Positions 42,179 through 51,600 of a stretch of DNA of 64,000 nucleotides are shown in pieces (position 1 is the first letter of the stretch; every line of letters begins with the position of its first letter). The notes under the pieces are model-generated. The model made no database searches and had not been told where the DNA came from. It saw nothing but the letters and a program-made list of their open reading frames with translations. The stretch is taken from NCBI RefSeq assembly GCF_008086165.1, contig NZ_VSKL01000002.1:62001-126000 (forward strand). Reading direction: 5' to 3'. Source of the DNA: Algorimicrobium algoritergicola. Lineage in GTDB: Bacteria; Bacteroidota; Bacteroidia; Flavobacteriales; Flavobacteriaceae. The translations under genes were made by a program, and so were the position numbers.

Positions 42179-42631
42179 ATGAAATCTAAAATTACTTTGT
42201 TTTGTTTAACCTGTCTATTGATGGCAGGCGTTGCATCTGCCCAAAATAAGGATGCCCCTAAAAGTATTATCAGTCAAGATGTTGGTATTTCTAAATACCA
42301 TGACAGAAAGGAACTTGAGCAAATGCAAAAAGGTGTATTGTTAGGGCTATATAATGAGCGAATTGAAATTATTATTAAAATTCTACCATATATTGCTTTT
42401 GCAACAAAGCCCGGCGTTACCATGTCTACTTTTGGTATTCCAGATACGAAAGACAATAGAACGGCATTAGATACCCAAATTGATGCTACTAGAGATTATT
42501 TTTTAAGTACCATGGATTTTCAGAATAAAATTTTACCGTATTCTGATAGGACAAATTTAATTGCTGCTATTCTGTTTTATGAAGAAACATTAAAAGCCTT
42601 ACATATATATAGCGAAAACAATAGATTTTAA
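42179..42631 (+). CDS. Exported hypothetical protein
   Basis: A 150-residue protein I do not recognise. Signal peptide at about 1-21 (TCLLMAGVASAQ). The mature protein is helical with KYHDRKELEQMQKGVLLGLYNERIEIIIKILPYIAF-type sequence (only a part quoted: RKELEQMQKGVLLGLYNERI). It precedes the gliding/T9SS locus in the same direction but with a 281-base gap that holds no gene and no clear promoter box. Confidence 0.7.
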   Translation: MKSKITLFCLTCLLMAGVASAQNKDAPKSIISQDVGISKYHDRKELEQMQKGVLLGLYNERIEIIIKILPYIAFATKPGVTMSTFGIPDTKDNRTALDTQIDATRDYFLSTMDFQNKILPYSDRTNLIAAILFYEETLKALHIYSENNRF

Positions 42632-42912
42632 TTTAAGTCTATTAATTAAAGCATATATGAAAGTAAGCCTGCTTTTTTATAAACCAACGATAATTCTGGC
42701 GCGTATTTTCTAAATGATTTTTTCTACAAGACTCTTCTTTATTCTTAAATAATTACTAGTTATTTAAAATATATTAATATTTGTAAGAAAATACCTCAAA
42801 ATAGAGCTAATTTGTGCATTTTGTCGCTATTATTTGTATTTAGTGGAATTTATTTATATGTTTGATATATAATAAAAAGAATATTTATGATTAATAAATA
42901 ACTATTTTAACT

Positions 42913-44214
42913 ATGAAAAATTTGCCCCAACTCTTATGCATTTTTTTATTAGTGTTTTGCAATTCATACTCTCAACAAGAGAAGGGTATTATTGGCACTG
43001 ATAACTGGTTAAATTCTTGGACAGAATTTAAGCCAGAATTAAATGAATATGGTGAAGCCACCGAAATTTTAACAGGAAACATTTCAACAGATACAAAGCT
43101 TAGTAAAAAAAACACCTACATGTTATTAGGTAATGTTTTTGTTACAAATAATGCGACATTATTTATTGAGCCTGGAACCGTTATTATTGGAGACTTTAAA
43201 TCTAATGGTGCTTTAATTATTACTAAAGGCGCTACCATAATTGCTGATGGTTTACAAACCGACCCTATTGTTTTTACTTCAAATAGAAGTGTGAAAAAAG
43301 CTGGTGATTGGGGAGGAATCATTATTCTAGGAGATGCACCAATCAATAAATTCGGTAATGGATCTTCCGTAAACCATAATTTTAAATCTGCTTCTTATGA
43401 CCATATTAGCTATGGTGGTGAAAATGGCGGAAGTAACTCTGGTGTTTTACGTTATGTACGAATTGAATATGCTGGCAAGAAGCTAAAGAGTGGTGAGAAT
43501 TTTAATGCGTTATTATTGGCTGGTGTTGGTAGTCAAACTATTTTAGAAAACATTATGGTCAGTTTTTCTGAAGGTAATTCGTTTGATGTTTATGGCGGAC
43601 AAGTTAATTTAAGTAAAGCCGTTTCATATAAATCGAATAGAGTAGACTACAGTTTTAATTATGGCGCACAATGTAACTTATATAACAGTCTAGCTGTAAG
43701 ATCATCTTACATATCAAGCCCAGAAGGTTCAAGGTGTTTACAAGTAGCATCCTACAATAACGATAAAGAGGAGATTGACTTCTCAAAGCCACAGACATCC
43801 GTTATGGCTACTAACTTAACATTTATAAATGCTAGTGATAATTTGCAGTCTGAAATAAAAGTAGGGTTAGTTAAAGAAGCTATTTATATTGCTGAATATG
43901 CAGAATTAGATATGAGTAAGAGTGTAATCTCTGGATTTAATCCAGCTGTATTATTTGAGAATAAAATTAGAATCAATAATGAAACTTTAGATAAAGTGCG
44001 ATTTACAGAAATGTATTTCAATAACTGTAATGGAAATATTTTCACAGAATATAAATCTAATAATGAAGACCTAGAGAGCTGGTACGGAAATAGTAGTTTC
44101 TTCAATGTGTATTCAAAAGGATTGGATTCTGAAACTTTTATTGATTTACAAAATTCTAGAAAACCAGATTTTAGATTGCGTATAAATAAAATTATAGCAT
44201 CCAATGATGATTAA
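42913..44214 (+). CDS. Exported beta-helix-like protein
   Basis: A 433-residue exported protein. Signal peptide at 1-20 (LLVFCNSYSQ). The body has repeated short beta strands, Asn and Gly turns, and phrases such as NATLFIEPGTVIIG, GALIITKGATIIADG and PIVFTSNR, which look like a right-handed parallel beta-helix. No C-terminal T9SS sorting domain is visible. Homologous phrases occur in flavobacterial surface proteins as I recall. Possibly linked with the spr-type genes that follow. Confidence 0.7.
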   Translation: MKNLPQLLCIFLLVFCNSYSQQEKGIIGTDNWLNSWTEFKPELNEYGEATEILTGNISTDTKLSKKNTYMLLGNVFVTNNATLFIEPGTVIIGDFKSNGALIITKGATIIADGLQTDPIVFTSNRSVKKAGDWGGIIILGDAPINKFGNGSSVNHNFKSASYDHISYGGENGGSNSGVLRYVRIEYAGKKLKSGENFNALLLAGVGSQTILENIMVSFSEGNSFDVYGGQVNLSKAVSYKSNRVDYSFNYGAQCNLYNSLAVRSSYISSPEGSRCLQVASYNNDKEEIDFSKPQTSVMATNLTFINASDNLQSEIKVGLVKEAIYIAEYAELDMSKSVISGFNPAVLFENKIRINNETLDKVRFTEMYFNNCNGNIFTEYKSNNEDLESWYGNSSFFNVYSKGLDSETFIDLQNSRKPDFRLRINKIIASNDD

Positions 44215-44229
44215 AATTCTAGTTTTTAT

Positions 44230-44256
44230 ATGAATCTTCTTTAGAAGATTCATTTT
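44230..44256 (+). terminator. Possible terminator after the beta-helix gene
   Basis: Inverted repeat ATGAATCTTCT / AGAAGATTCAT around TT, followed by TTTTAATT. The stem is strong but the T run is short. Confidence 0.6.
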
Positions 44257-44351
44257 AATTAAGTCTAAATTATTATTAAGCCCCTCAAATGTATAAACAT
44301 AATTTTTTTATAAATCATTGTTTTTGTACTGACTACCAATAAATAAAGTGT

Positions 44352-45812
44352 ATGAATAAAACTACTTTTGTAAAAAATTCCTTTTTTGTAATGTGTTTTT
44401 TTGTTCTAACCATGAGTCAGAGCATAAAGGCTCAGATAACTTTTGGTGTTCCAAATATTGGATTTACCCAAGCGTGTGCAAAGGAATCTTTTAATACGTT
44501 TAATGTCAATTTTAGTTTTTCTCCAGAAGCAGGATTAAATCCTACAAATCAATTTATAATTGAGCTATCGGATGCAACTGGTAGTTTTGCTAGTGCCACA
44601 ACGGTTACTACTTCAACAGCAGGAGCAATCACAACATCACCAGCTACTTTAAGTTTTGCTTTACCAACTACAACATCTGGTGAGTCATATAGATTACGCG
44701 TTAAAAGTACGGCTCCAGTAGCAACAAGTTCAGGATCTTCAACATTTGCCGCCTATTATAAAATTCAAGACACACCGTTTTCAATTAACAGTTTAATTCC
44801 AGTAGCAACGTATTGTGCTGGCGGAAGTTATATTTTAACAATAGATAATCCAGGAACTGGAATAAACGATTCCCCTTTAAATTACCCGTCATTAACCTAT
44901 AAATGGTACAGAGCAACAGGTCCATCAACTTCCGTTTTTGTGGAAGATGGCGAGACTTTAACCGTTAATTCACCTGGAACTTATTTTGTAGAAACGAATT
45001 ACGGTACATGTACTTCAGACTCATATTCTAATCGCGTAGCAGTTTCAGAATCTACGTCTGGTTCAACAATGGCCATTATTTCCAGTCTAGGAAATCCATT
45101 TTGCCCAAGTGGTGGCGCAACAACTTTAACAACAACAGTAGGAAATAGTTATCAGTGGTTTTTAAATGGCGAAGTTATTTCTGGAGCAACTAATCAAACT
45201 TACGAAACGACATTATCTGGAATTTTTTCTGTAAGTATTGATTTAGGAAGTTGTACAACAACAGCATCTATTGATCTAGATAGTGAAGGCTTTACAAGTA
45301 GTATCAATGTGGACGACGTAAACGTCTTGGATTCTGGTGATACATTATATGTAGACGTAACAACCTCAGCTAATAATCCAGAATTTCAATGGTTTTTGAA
45401 TAACGTACTTATTCCTGGCGCAAATGGAAACACCTATGATGCTTCAGAATATGGAGATTACCAAGTCGTTATTAACCAAACCACAGGCTGCCTTGTTTCA
45501 GATGAATTTTTGTTTGTAGTTGAAGCACCAATAGACCCTTTCCCAAGTGTTGAAAAAATTCCAAATGTTATAAGTCCTAATGCTGATGGTATTAACGATA
45601 CATGGATTATTCCAAATGAATATGTAAGTGGAACAAATACTGAAGTCCTTATCATGGATTCTTATGGAAAAGTATCGCTTAAAACAACCGATTATCAAAA
45701 TAATTGGCCAGAAAACGAAATCAATTTTAATAGTGTAAATCCTGTTTATTACTATGTGATTACCACAACAGATAATAAAACAAAAAAAGGTTCTATAACC
45801 ATCATAAAATAA
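44352..45812 (+). CDS. SprC-like T9SS type B secreted protein
   Basis: A 486-residue secreted protein. Signal peptide at about 1-28 (MSQSIKAQ). Residues 30-395 hold several beta-sandwich, Ig-like modules with paired Cys and phrases such as YQWFLNGEVISGATNQTYE and PEFQWFLNNVLIPGANGNTYD. The last 90 residues (PNVISPNADGINDTWIIPN, IMDSYGKV, YYYVITTTD) are the gliding-motility type C-terminal (type B) T9SS domain. Its place right before a PorP-type gene and sprB matches sprC of Flavobacterium johnsoniae. Stop and next start are adjacent. Confidence 0.82.
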   Translation: MNKTTFVKNSFFVMCFFVLTMSQSIKAQITFGVPNIGFTQACAKESFNTFNVNFSFSPEAGLNPTNQFIIELSDATGSFASATTVTTSTAGAITTSPATLSFALPTTTSGESYRLRVKSTAPVATSSGSSTFAAYYKIQDTPFSINSLIPVATYCAGGSYILTIDNPGTGINDSPLNYPSLTYKWYRATGPSTSVFVEDGETLTVNSPGTYFVETNYGTCTSDSYSNRVAVSESTSGSTMAIISSLGNPFCPSGGATTLTTTVGNSYQWFLNGEVISGATNQTYETTLSGIFSVSIDLGSCTTTASIDLDSEGFTSSINVDDVNVLDSGDTLYVDVTTSANNPEFQWFLNNVLIPGANGNTYDASEYGDYQVVINQTTGCLVSDEFLFVVEAPIDPFPSVEKIPNVISPNADGINDTWIIPNEYVSGTNTEVLIMDSYGKVSLKTTDYQNNWPENEINFNSVNPVYYYVITTTDNKTKKGSITIIK

Positions 45813-48533
45813 ATGAGAACATTTTTTCTAATAATAGCTTTAATCTTGTGTTCCACACAACTTTCTTTCTCGCAGGAGGATGGTGTTGTGTCGTTAGCTA
45901 TTCCGGTAAGAAGTTCTTTAAAGTTTAATAGATATTTAACCAATCCAACTTTTAGTTTTGTGAGAGAGCAAAACACGTATATTAATATAACGAACAAAAG
46001 AGAGTGGATTCAATTTGAAGACGCACCAGTAACCTATTTAATAAACTATTCAGGACGTTATAGTGAAAACATGGGAGTAGGTGTTGGCTTATTTCAACAA
46101 AATCATGGTGTTTTAACCACATTTGGCGGGATTGTTAACTTGGCTTATAATGCCCAACTTCAAACAGATAGTAATTTAACTTTTGGATTGAATCTTGGAT
46201 TCTATACAAGCAGTATTAATGAAGGAAGCGTCGTATTAAACGAACCAGATCCTTCTTTAGATAATATTTCTAAAAATTCAATTTTTACCGTCAGTCCAGG
46301 TATTAACTACGGATTGGTTTTTTTCGATATTGGTGTGTCTGTAAATAATTTAGTCCAATATAATTTAAAATCTTCCGAACTACTAAAAGAAGATCCACAA
46401 CGAAGTATTCAGGCACATGTTATGTACACAGGATATATGTATAGTCGTGGTTTTTTTGATGAAAGTAAATTTTCAGCACTAGTTAAATCTGAATTCAAAA
46501 CAGATCAAACCATTTTTTCAGGTGTCGCCATGTTAATGGTTCCAAAAGGTATTTGGGCGCAACTTGGCTATAATACAGTATATGGCGTAACAGGAGGCAT
46601 TGGAATGAATGTGACAGAACAAATTTCTGTAGAATATAACTATGAAAAGGCTATGGGAGATTTAGCAACCTTTGGTTCATCTCATGAATTTACCTTGGCT
46701 TATAAATTTAATACTAGAAATCGATTTAAATATAGTGGTGACGATAGAGAACAAGCGCTACTTATTAAAAAACAGAAAAAACGTACACTTGCCTCATCGA
46801 GCAGTAACTCAAAATTGGATGCCGATGCCAAAGCAGAATTGGCTGAACAAAAAGTTTTGGAGTTAGAAGAAAAAAGATTAGCTATAGAAGCTAAAGCGAT
46901 TGCTCGTGAAGAAGCAAAAGAAGAAGCTAGAATAGAAAGAGAAGCGAAGGCTACAGCATTAGCCGAATCTCAAGACGAAGGTGTAAACCAAACTCAAGCA
47001 GATGAAGAAGCAAGATTAACGGCTGAAGCTGCAGCGGCAGAAGAGGATAGATTGGCAGCTGAAGTAACAGCACAAGCTCAAGCAGATGAAGAAGCAAGAT
47101 TAGCAGCTGTAGCAACAGCAGAGGAAGCTAGATTAGCAGCCGAAGCAACAGCACAGGCGCAAGCAGCAGAGGAAGCAAGATTGGCAGCCGAAGCAACAGC
47201 GGAAGCGCAATCAGCAGAGGAAGCCAGATTAGCAGCCGAAGCAACCGCACAGGCGCAAGCAGCAGAGGAAGCCAGATTAGCAGCCGAAGCAATCGCACAG
47301 GCTCAAGTAGCAGAGGAAGCCAGATTAGCAGCCGAAGCAACCGCACAGGCGCAAGCAGCAGAGGAAGCTAGATTAGCAGCCGAAGCAACTGCACAAGCGC
47401 AAGCAGCAGAGGAAGCAAGATTGGCAGCCGTAGCAACAGCACAGGCGCAAGCAGCGGAAGACGCCAGATTAGCAGCCGAAACAACCGCACAAGATCAAGT
47501 AGCAGAGGAAGCAAGATTAGCAGCCGAAGCAACCGCACAAGCGCAAGCAGTGGAGGAAGCCAGATTAGCAGCCGAAGCAACCGCACAAGATCAAGTAGCA
47601 GAGGAAGCAAGATTAGCAGCCGAAACACTTGCAATAGAAACGAATGTTGCTATAACGCAAAAAGATGATTTAGCTAAATCAATGTACACTATTACAGAAT
47701 CCACGAAAGATTCTGAAAAAGAACAAGAAATACTATTAGTGCGATTAAACGAAGTTGTTATTTCTAAAAATAAAGACTTGAAAGATCTTAAAGAAGAAAA
47801 TGATTTAAGTGAGCAAGGTATCTATATGGAACCTAAACCATTTAAGAGTATTTCAGCGGAAAACAGAGCTATGGAAGCTATAAAATCTGATTTAGATATT
47901 GTTATAAATAAGCGTAACGAAGACATTAAGAATTTAGAAAATCTATACATTCAACGAATTCAAAAAGGTTCAAATAAGAATGATGAAACCACTAAATATT
48001 ATTTAGAAACAATTCGAGATTTAAAAGCTGATCAAGCACAAGCAGAACGTACAAGAGCTAGTTTAGTGTCTACATTAGAATCTATAAAATTAGCGACAGA
48101 AATAGAAAGAAAACGACGAATTAAACGTGCGCTTTACGATAATGAAAAGGATAGGTATAATAAAGATATGGCTACCCTAGAAAGAATTAAAAACAGCACG
48201 CCTATAAGTACGGTTCCTTTTACCGCTGAAGATTTTGATTCTGGTGAGGAGCAGAGTAGTAACGTGCAAATTTTAAAAGGTGTTCAAAACGTTGATAATG
48301 GATACTATATGATAGTTGCCGTGCATAAAAATGTCAGCGAAAGAGATGCCTTTTTAGAAAAAGCTATTTCGGCTGGACAATCAAATATTAATTTCTTTTT
48401 TGATGTAAATTCCAGTAAATATTTTATTTACTATCAAAAATTTGATTATGTAGAAGAGGCTATGAGAGCCCTAGAAACGAAAGGAGATAAACCCTATAAC
48501 CAAAAAATGTCTGTAGTTAAGATAGAAGATTAA
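45813..48533 (+). CDS. PorP/SprF-type barrel fused to Ala/Glu helical repeat and SPOR-like domain (SprD-like position)
   Basis: A 906-residue protein. Signal peptide 1-20 (STQLSFSQ). Residues about 22-305 form a PorP/SprF membrane protein (NPTFSFVREQN, WIQFEDAPVTYLINYSG, NYEKAMGDLATFGSSHEFTLAYKF in part). Residues about 395-606 hold fourteen 16-residue units based on EEARLAAEATAQAQAA, predicted as a long helix like TolA. A second helical coil (610-800) follows. The last 85 residues (GYYMIVAVHKNVSERDAFLEKA, FFFDVNSSKYFIYYQKFDY in part) resemble a SPOR domain that binds peptidoglycan. It sits where sprD lies in F. johnsoniae. Confidence 0.82.
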   Translation: MRTFFLIIALILCSTQLSFSQEDGVVSLAIPVRSSLKFNRYLTNPTFSFVREQNTYINITNKREWIQFEDAPVTYLINYSGRYSENMGVGVGLFQQNHGVLTTFGGIVNLAYNAQLQTDSNLTFGLNLGFYTSSINEGSVVLNEPDPSLDNISKNSIFTVSPGINYGLVFFDIGVSVNNLVQYNLKSSELLKEDPQRSIQAHVMYTGYMYSRGFFDESKFSALVKSEFKTDQTIFSGVAMLMVPKGIWAQLGYNTVYGVTGGIGMNVTEQISVEYNYEKAMGDLATFGSSHEFTLAYKFNTRNRFKYSGDDREQALLIKKQKKRTLASSSSNSKLDADAKAELAEQKVLELEEKRLAIEAKAIAREEAKEEARIEREAKATALAESQDEGVNQTQADEEARLTAEAAAAEEDRLAAEVTAQAQADEEARLAAVATAEEARLAAEATAQAQAAEEARLAAEATAEAQSAEEARLAAEATAQAQAAEEARLAAEAIAQAQVAEEARLAAEATAQAQAAEEARLAAEATAQAQAAEEARLAAVATAQAQAAEDARLAAETTAQDQVAEEARLAAEATAQAQAVEEARLAAEATAQDQVAEEARLAAETLAIETNVAITQKDDLAKSMYTITESTKDSEKEQEILLVRLNEVVISKNKDLKDLKEENDLSEQGIYMEPKPFKSISAENRAMEAIKSDLDIVINKRNEDIKNLENLYIQRIQKGSNKNDETTKYYLETIRDLKADQAQAERTRASLVSTLESIKLATEIERKRRIKRALYDNEKDRYNKDMATLERIKNSTPISTVPFTAEDFDSGEEQSSNVQILKGVQNVDNGYYMIVAVHKNVSERDAFLEKAISAGQSNINFFFDVNSSKYFIYYQKFDYVEEAMRALETKGDKPYNQKMSVVKIED
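46999..47634 (+). repeat. 48-bp tandem repeat array inside the PorP-SPOR gene
   Basis: Fourteen units encoding variants of EEARLAAEATAQAQAA, of which the third is shortened. The DNA units are nearly identical (cagaggaagc-agattagcagccgaagca type), so copy number can change by slippage or recombination in whole codons. Confidence 0.85.
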
Positions 48534-48554
48534 ACATAGAATACCCCATTTGCT

Positions 48555-48576
48555 CTTTTTAATGCCCCTTAAAAAG
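48555..48576 (+). other. Stem-loop between the PorP-SPOR gene and sprB
   Basis: CTTTTTAA-TGCCCC-TTAAAAAG, an 8-bp perfect stem with a 6-base loop in the 71-base gap. Weak as a terminator, because no T run follows; it could tune mRNA stability within the operon. Confidence 0.4.
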
Positions 48577-48604
48577 ATTGAATGATTACATAAATTAAGA
48601 TATC

Positions 48605-51600
48605 ATGAAAAAACCTACTTTTTTTAAGATTAGCATTGTTGTAACCATACTTCTTATGAGTTTCCAAACAATAGCTCAAAACTTTGTGCCCTTCACACCA
48701 AGATTTAACAGTGACTTAAAAGGCGATATTCGTCTCATTGGAAACAATATCTTAGGGCCAAGCAATAATCCATTCAACAACACGTCAGTATACAATCATA
48801 ATGTTGATATGCGCTATATTGATATTGATGGAGATGCATCAACCTTTAACTCTACGAGTGCCGATTTAGAAATTCCAAACCCAAACTGTTATAGAATTGT
48901 TCATGCAGGTTTGTATTGGGGAGCCGTTACGAATGGAAGCGACCCAATAACCAATGTCAAGTTTAAAGGACCCACTGGCGGTTATAATGATGTGGTAGGA
49001 ACGGTTATATATGAAGCCAATGGCGTTGAAACGGGAAGTAGTTTTCCATATTCCTGCTATGCAGATGTTACTTCAATTGTTACAGGTTTAGCTAACGATT
49101 TAGGGACTTATACCGTAGGAAACGTGTCAACATTACAAGGAGAGACGTCTAATTTTAATCCTTATAATGGAACTGGTTTATCAGCAGGATGGTCACTTTT
49201 TATTGTTTTTGAAGATCCTACATTACCAGGGAAATCTATCACTAGTTTTGATGGTTTTAGCTCTATAAATAGCTCTGTTAACGTTAACATTCCAGTTTCA
49301 GGATTCCGCACGGTTCCGGCACCTATTCCAGTTAGGGCAAACTTTGCTTTTGCTGCTCTAGAAGGTGATAGTCCTATTCAGAATGATAGATTGATACTAA
49401 ATGGTGTTACGATGTCTGCGGTAGATAGACCAGCAAACAACTTTTTTAATTCCACCGTTACCCAACTAAGTGCCTTACCTGTTAACAACAGAGTTCCTAA
49501 CAGTGCAAACACTTTAGGTTTTGATACGGGTATTATGGTAATTCCTAATCCAGGAAATACCGTAATTGGAAATGGAGATACATCAGCAACAATTAGGTTG
49601 GAAAGTAATCAAGATCAATATTTTGCTTACTTCTGTGCTTTTGCTGTCGAAATTATTGAACCAAGAATCGTGTTAACCAAAATAGTAGAAGATGATTTTG
49701 GAGTCGATATTGGTGGTCAAACAGTAGGTTTAGGTACATCATTAAATTATGTGATTGGTTTTAATAATACAGGAAATGATGATGCCAATAACTTAACGAT
49801 TAGAGACGTACTTCCTATAAATATTATTTTTAATTACCCAGCCGACTTGGGTATTTTACCTCCTGGCGTAACTGTTCAAAGTTATAATCCTGCTACAAGA
49901 GAACTTATTTTTAACGTCGATAATTCTATTGTAGAACAAGGCGATCCTGTTACTGAAATTCGAATCCATGTACAAGTCGTAGAAAGTTGCGATAGTTTAG
50001 CAGATGCCTGCTCAAACATAGTAAACAATCAAGCTTTTGCAACCTATGGTGGTATTGAAAATCCAAATTTTATCATTTCAGACGATCCTAGTTTAAATAC
50101 CAATACAGGCTGTTTAATTATACCGCAAGCAACTAACTTTTTAGCGGATTTAGATTGTGCATTCGTTGAAAACGTCATTCTTTGTGGCGATACGGTTGAA
50201 TTAACAGCGGGTAACGGTTATGATTCTTATTCATGGTCAACAAGTCCAACAGGAACACCTGTTATAGGAACTACACAATCCATTACCGTTAATGCTACAG
50301 GAACTTATTATGTATATAATACAGCAATTGCACCTTGTCAATCTATAACCCAAACTTTTGTAGTCACTAATTATGGAGGTACAACACTAACAAACCCAGT
50401 TATTCCGTTTGCCGATGAAGTTGTTACGTGTCCAAATGATGGAAAATTATTACCAAATATCTTTTTATGTGGAGCTAATGATTTTACGTTAATTGAAACA
50501 CAAATTACAGATGCATCATCAATTATATGGGAACAATTAGATGAAGGGAGTTGTACGCCTGTTGTCAATGCAGATTGTGCAAATGAAGATGGATCTTGTA
50601 CTTGGAATCAAGTAGGAACTGGTTCAAACTTTAATGCGAATACTTCTGGACAATTTAGATTAACGATAAATTATGAAGGTGGTTGTTTCAATCAATTTTA
50701 TTTTAATGTTTATCAAAATGTTTTAAACCCAACCGTAACTAGTAATGATATTATCTGTACAACTCCTGGACAGATTACTGTTGGAGGTGTGCCAAATGGT
50801 TACGAATATAGCATTGATGGCGTTACGTACCAAGCAAGTAATGTTTTCCCAATTAGCGTTGCAGGAACTTATACAATTTTCATCCGACAGTTAGGCGCAT
50901 CAACAAATCCGTGTGTTTTTACAGTACCAGATGTTCAAATTAGAGCGCGCGATTTCACCGTTTCTTTAACGGTAGCACAACCACTTTGTTATGGTGATAA
51001 AGGAAGTATTACGTTGGCAGCCAATGATGTGCGTCCACAATATTTCTTCTCTATCTATGATGGTGCAACACTTGTAAATAGTGTCGGACCAATCACAGAG
51101 AATAATTACACATTTTCAAACTTAAATCCTGGAACCTATACAACTTTAGTTGAAACTGAAGATGGATGTACGCATACCGAAGATGTTGAAATAATTGAAC
51201 CACCATTATTGACAGCTACTTCAGCACTTACAAGCCCTTTAACTTGTACAGATGGTGAAATTACAGTGTATGCCAATGGCGGAACACCACCTTATTTTTA
51301 CTTTGTAAATAGTACAACAATTTTTCAAACGGTTCCTGAAATTGTAGTTACAGCACCAGGTGTTTATAATATTACAGTTATAGATTCTAATAACTGTGAA
51401 GCAACAACTTCTATAACAGTCGAAGCGACTTTAGCACCAGAATTTACGGTAGATCAAACTAATATTGCTTGTGAAGGTTCCGAAAATGGTTCCATTACAG
51501 TAAATGTTACCAATCCAAACGGAAACAGTTTAATGTATAGTATTGATGGCGGTGTTACATTTGTGAGTTCTAATGTATTTACAGCACTAACTGCAGGAGA

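Noticed and set aside
42632-42912. Gap of 281 bases before the beta-helix gene searched for a small gene or RNA
   Set aside because: Very AT-rich, only an 18-codon frame and no convincing TAnnTTTG box or stem-loop; nothing could be supported.
45752-45997. Minus-strand frame across the junction of the sprC-like and PorP-SPOR genes
   Set aside because: Opposes two certain genes; no similarity pattern; a shadow frame.
47128-47634. Leu/Arg-rich open frames on the minus strand opposite the Ala/Glu repeats
   Set aside because: They are mirror frames of the 48-bp tandem repeats; composition is artificial (LLRLLIWLPLLL type) and there is no promoter or start context.
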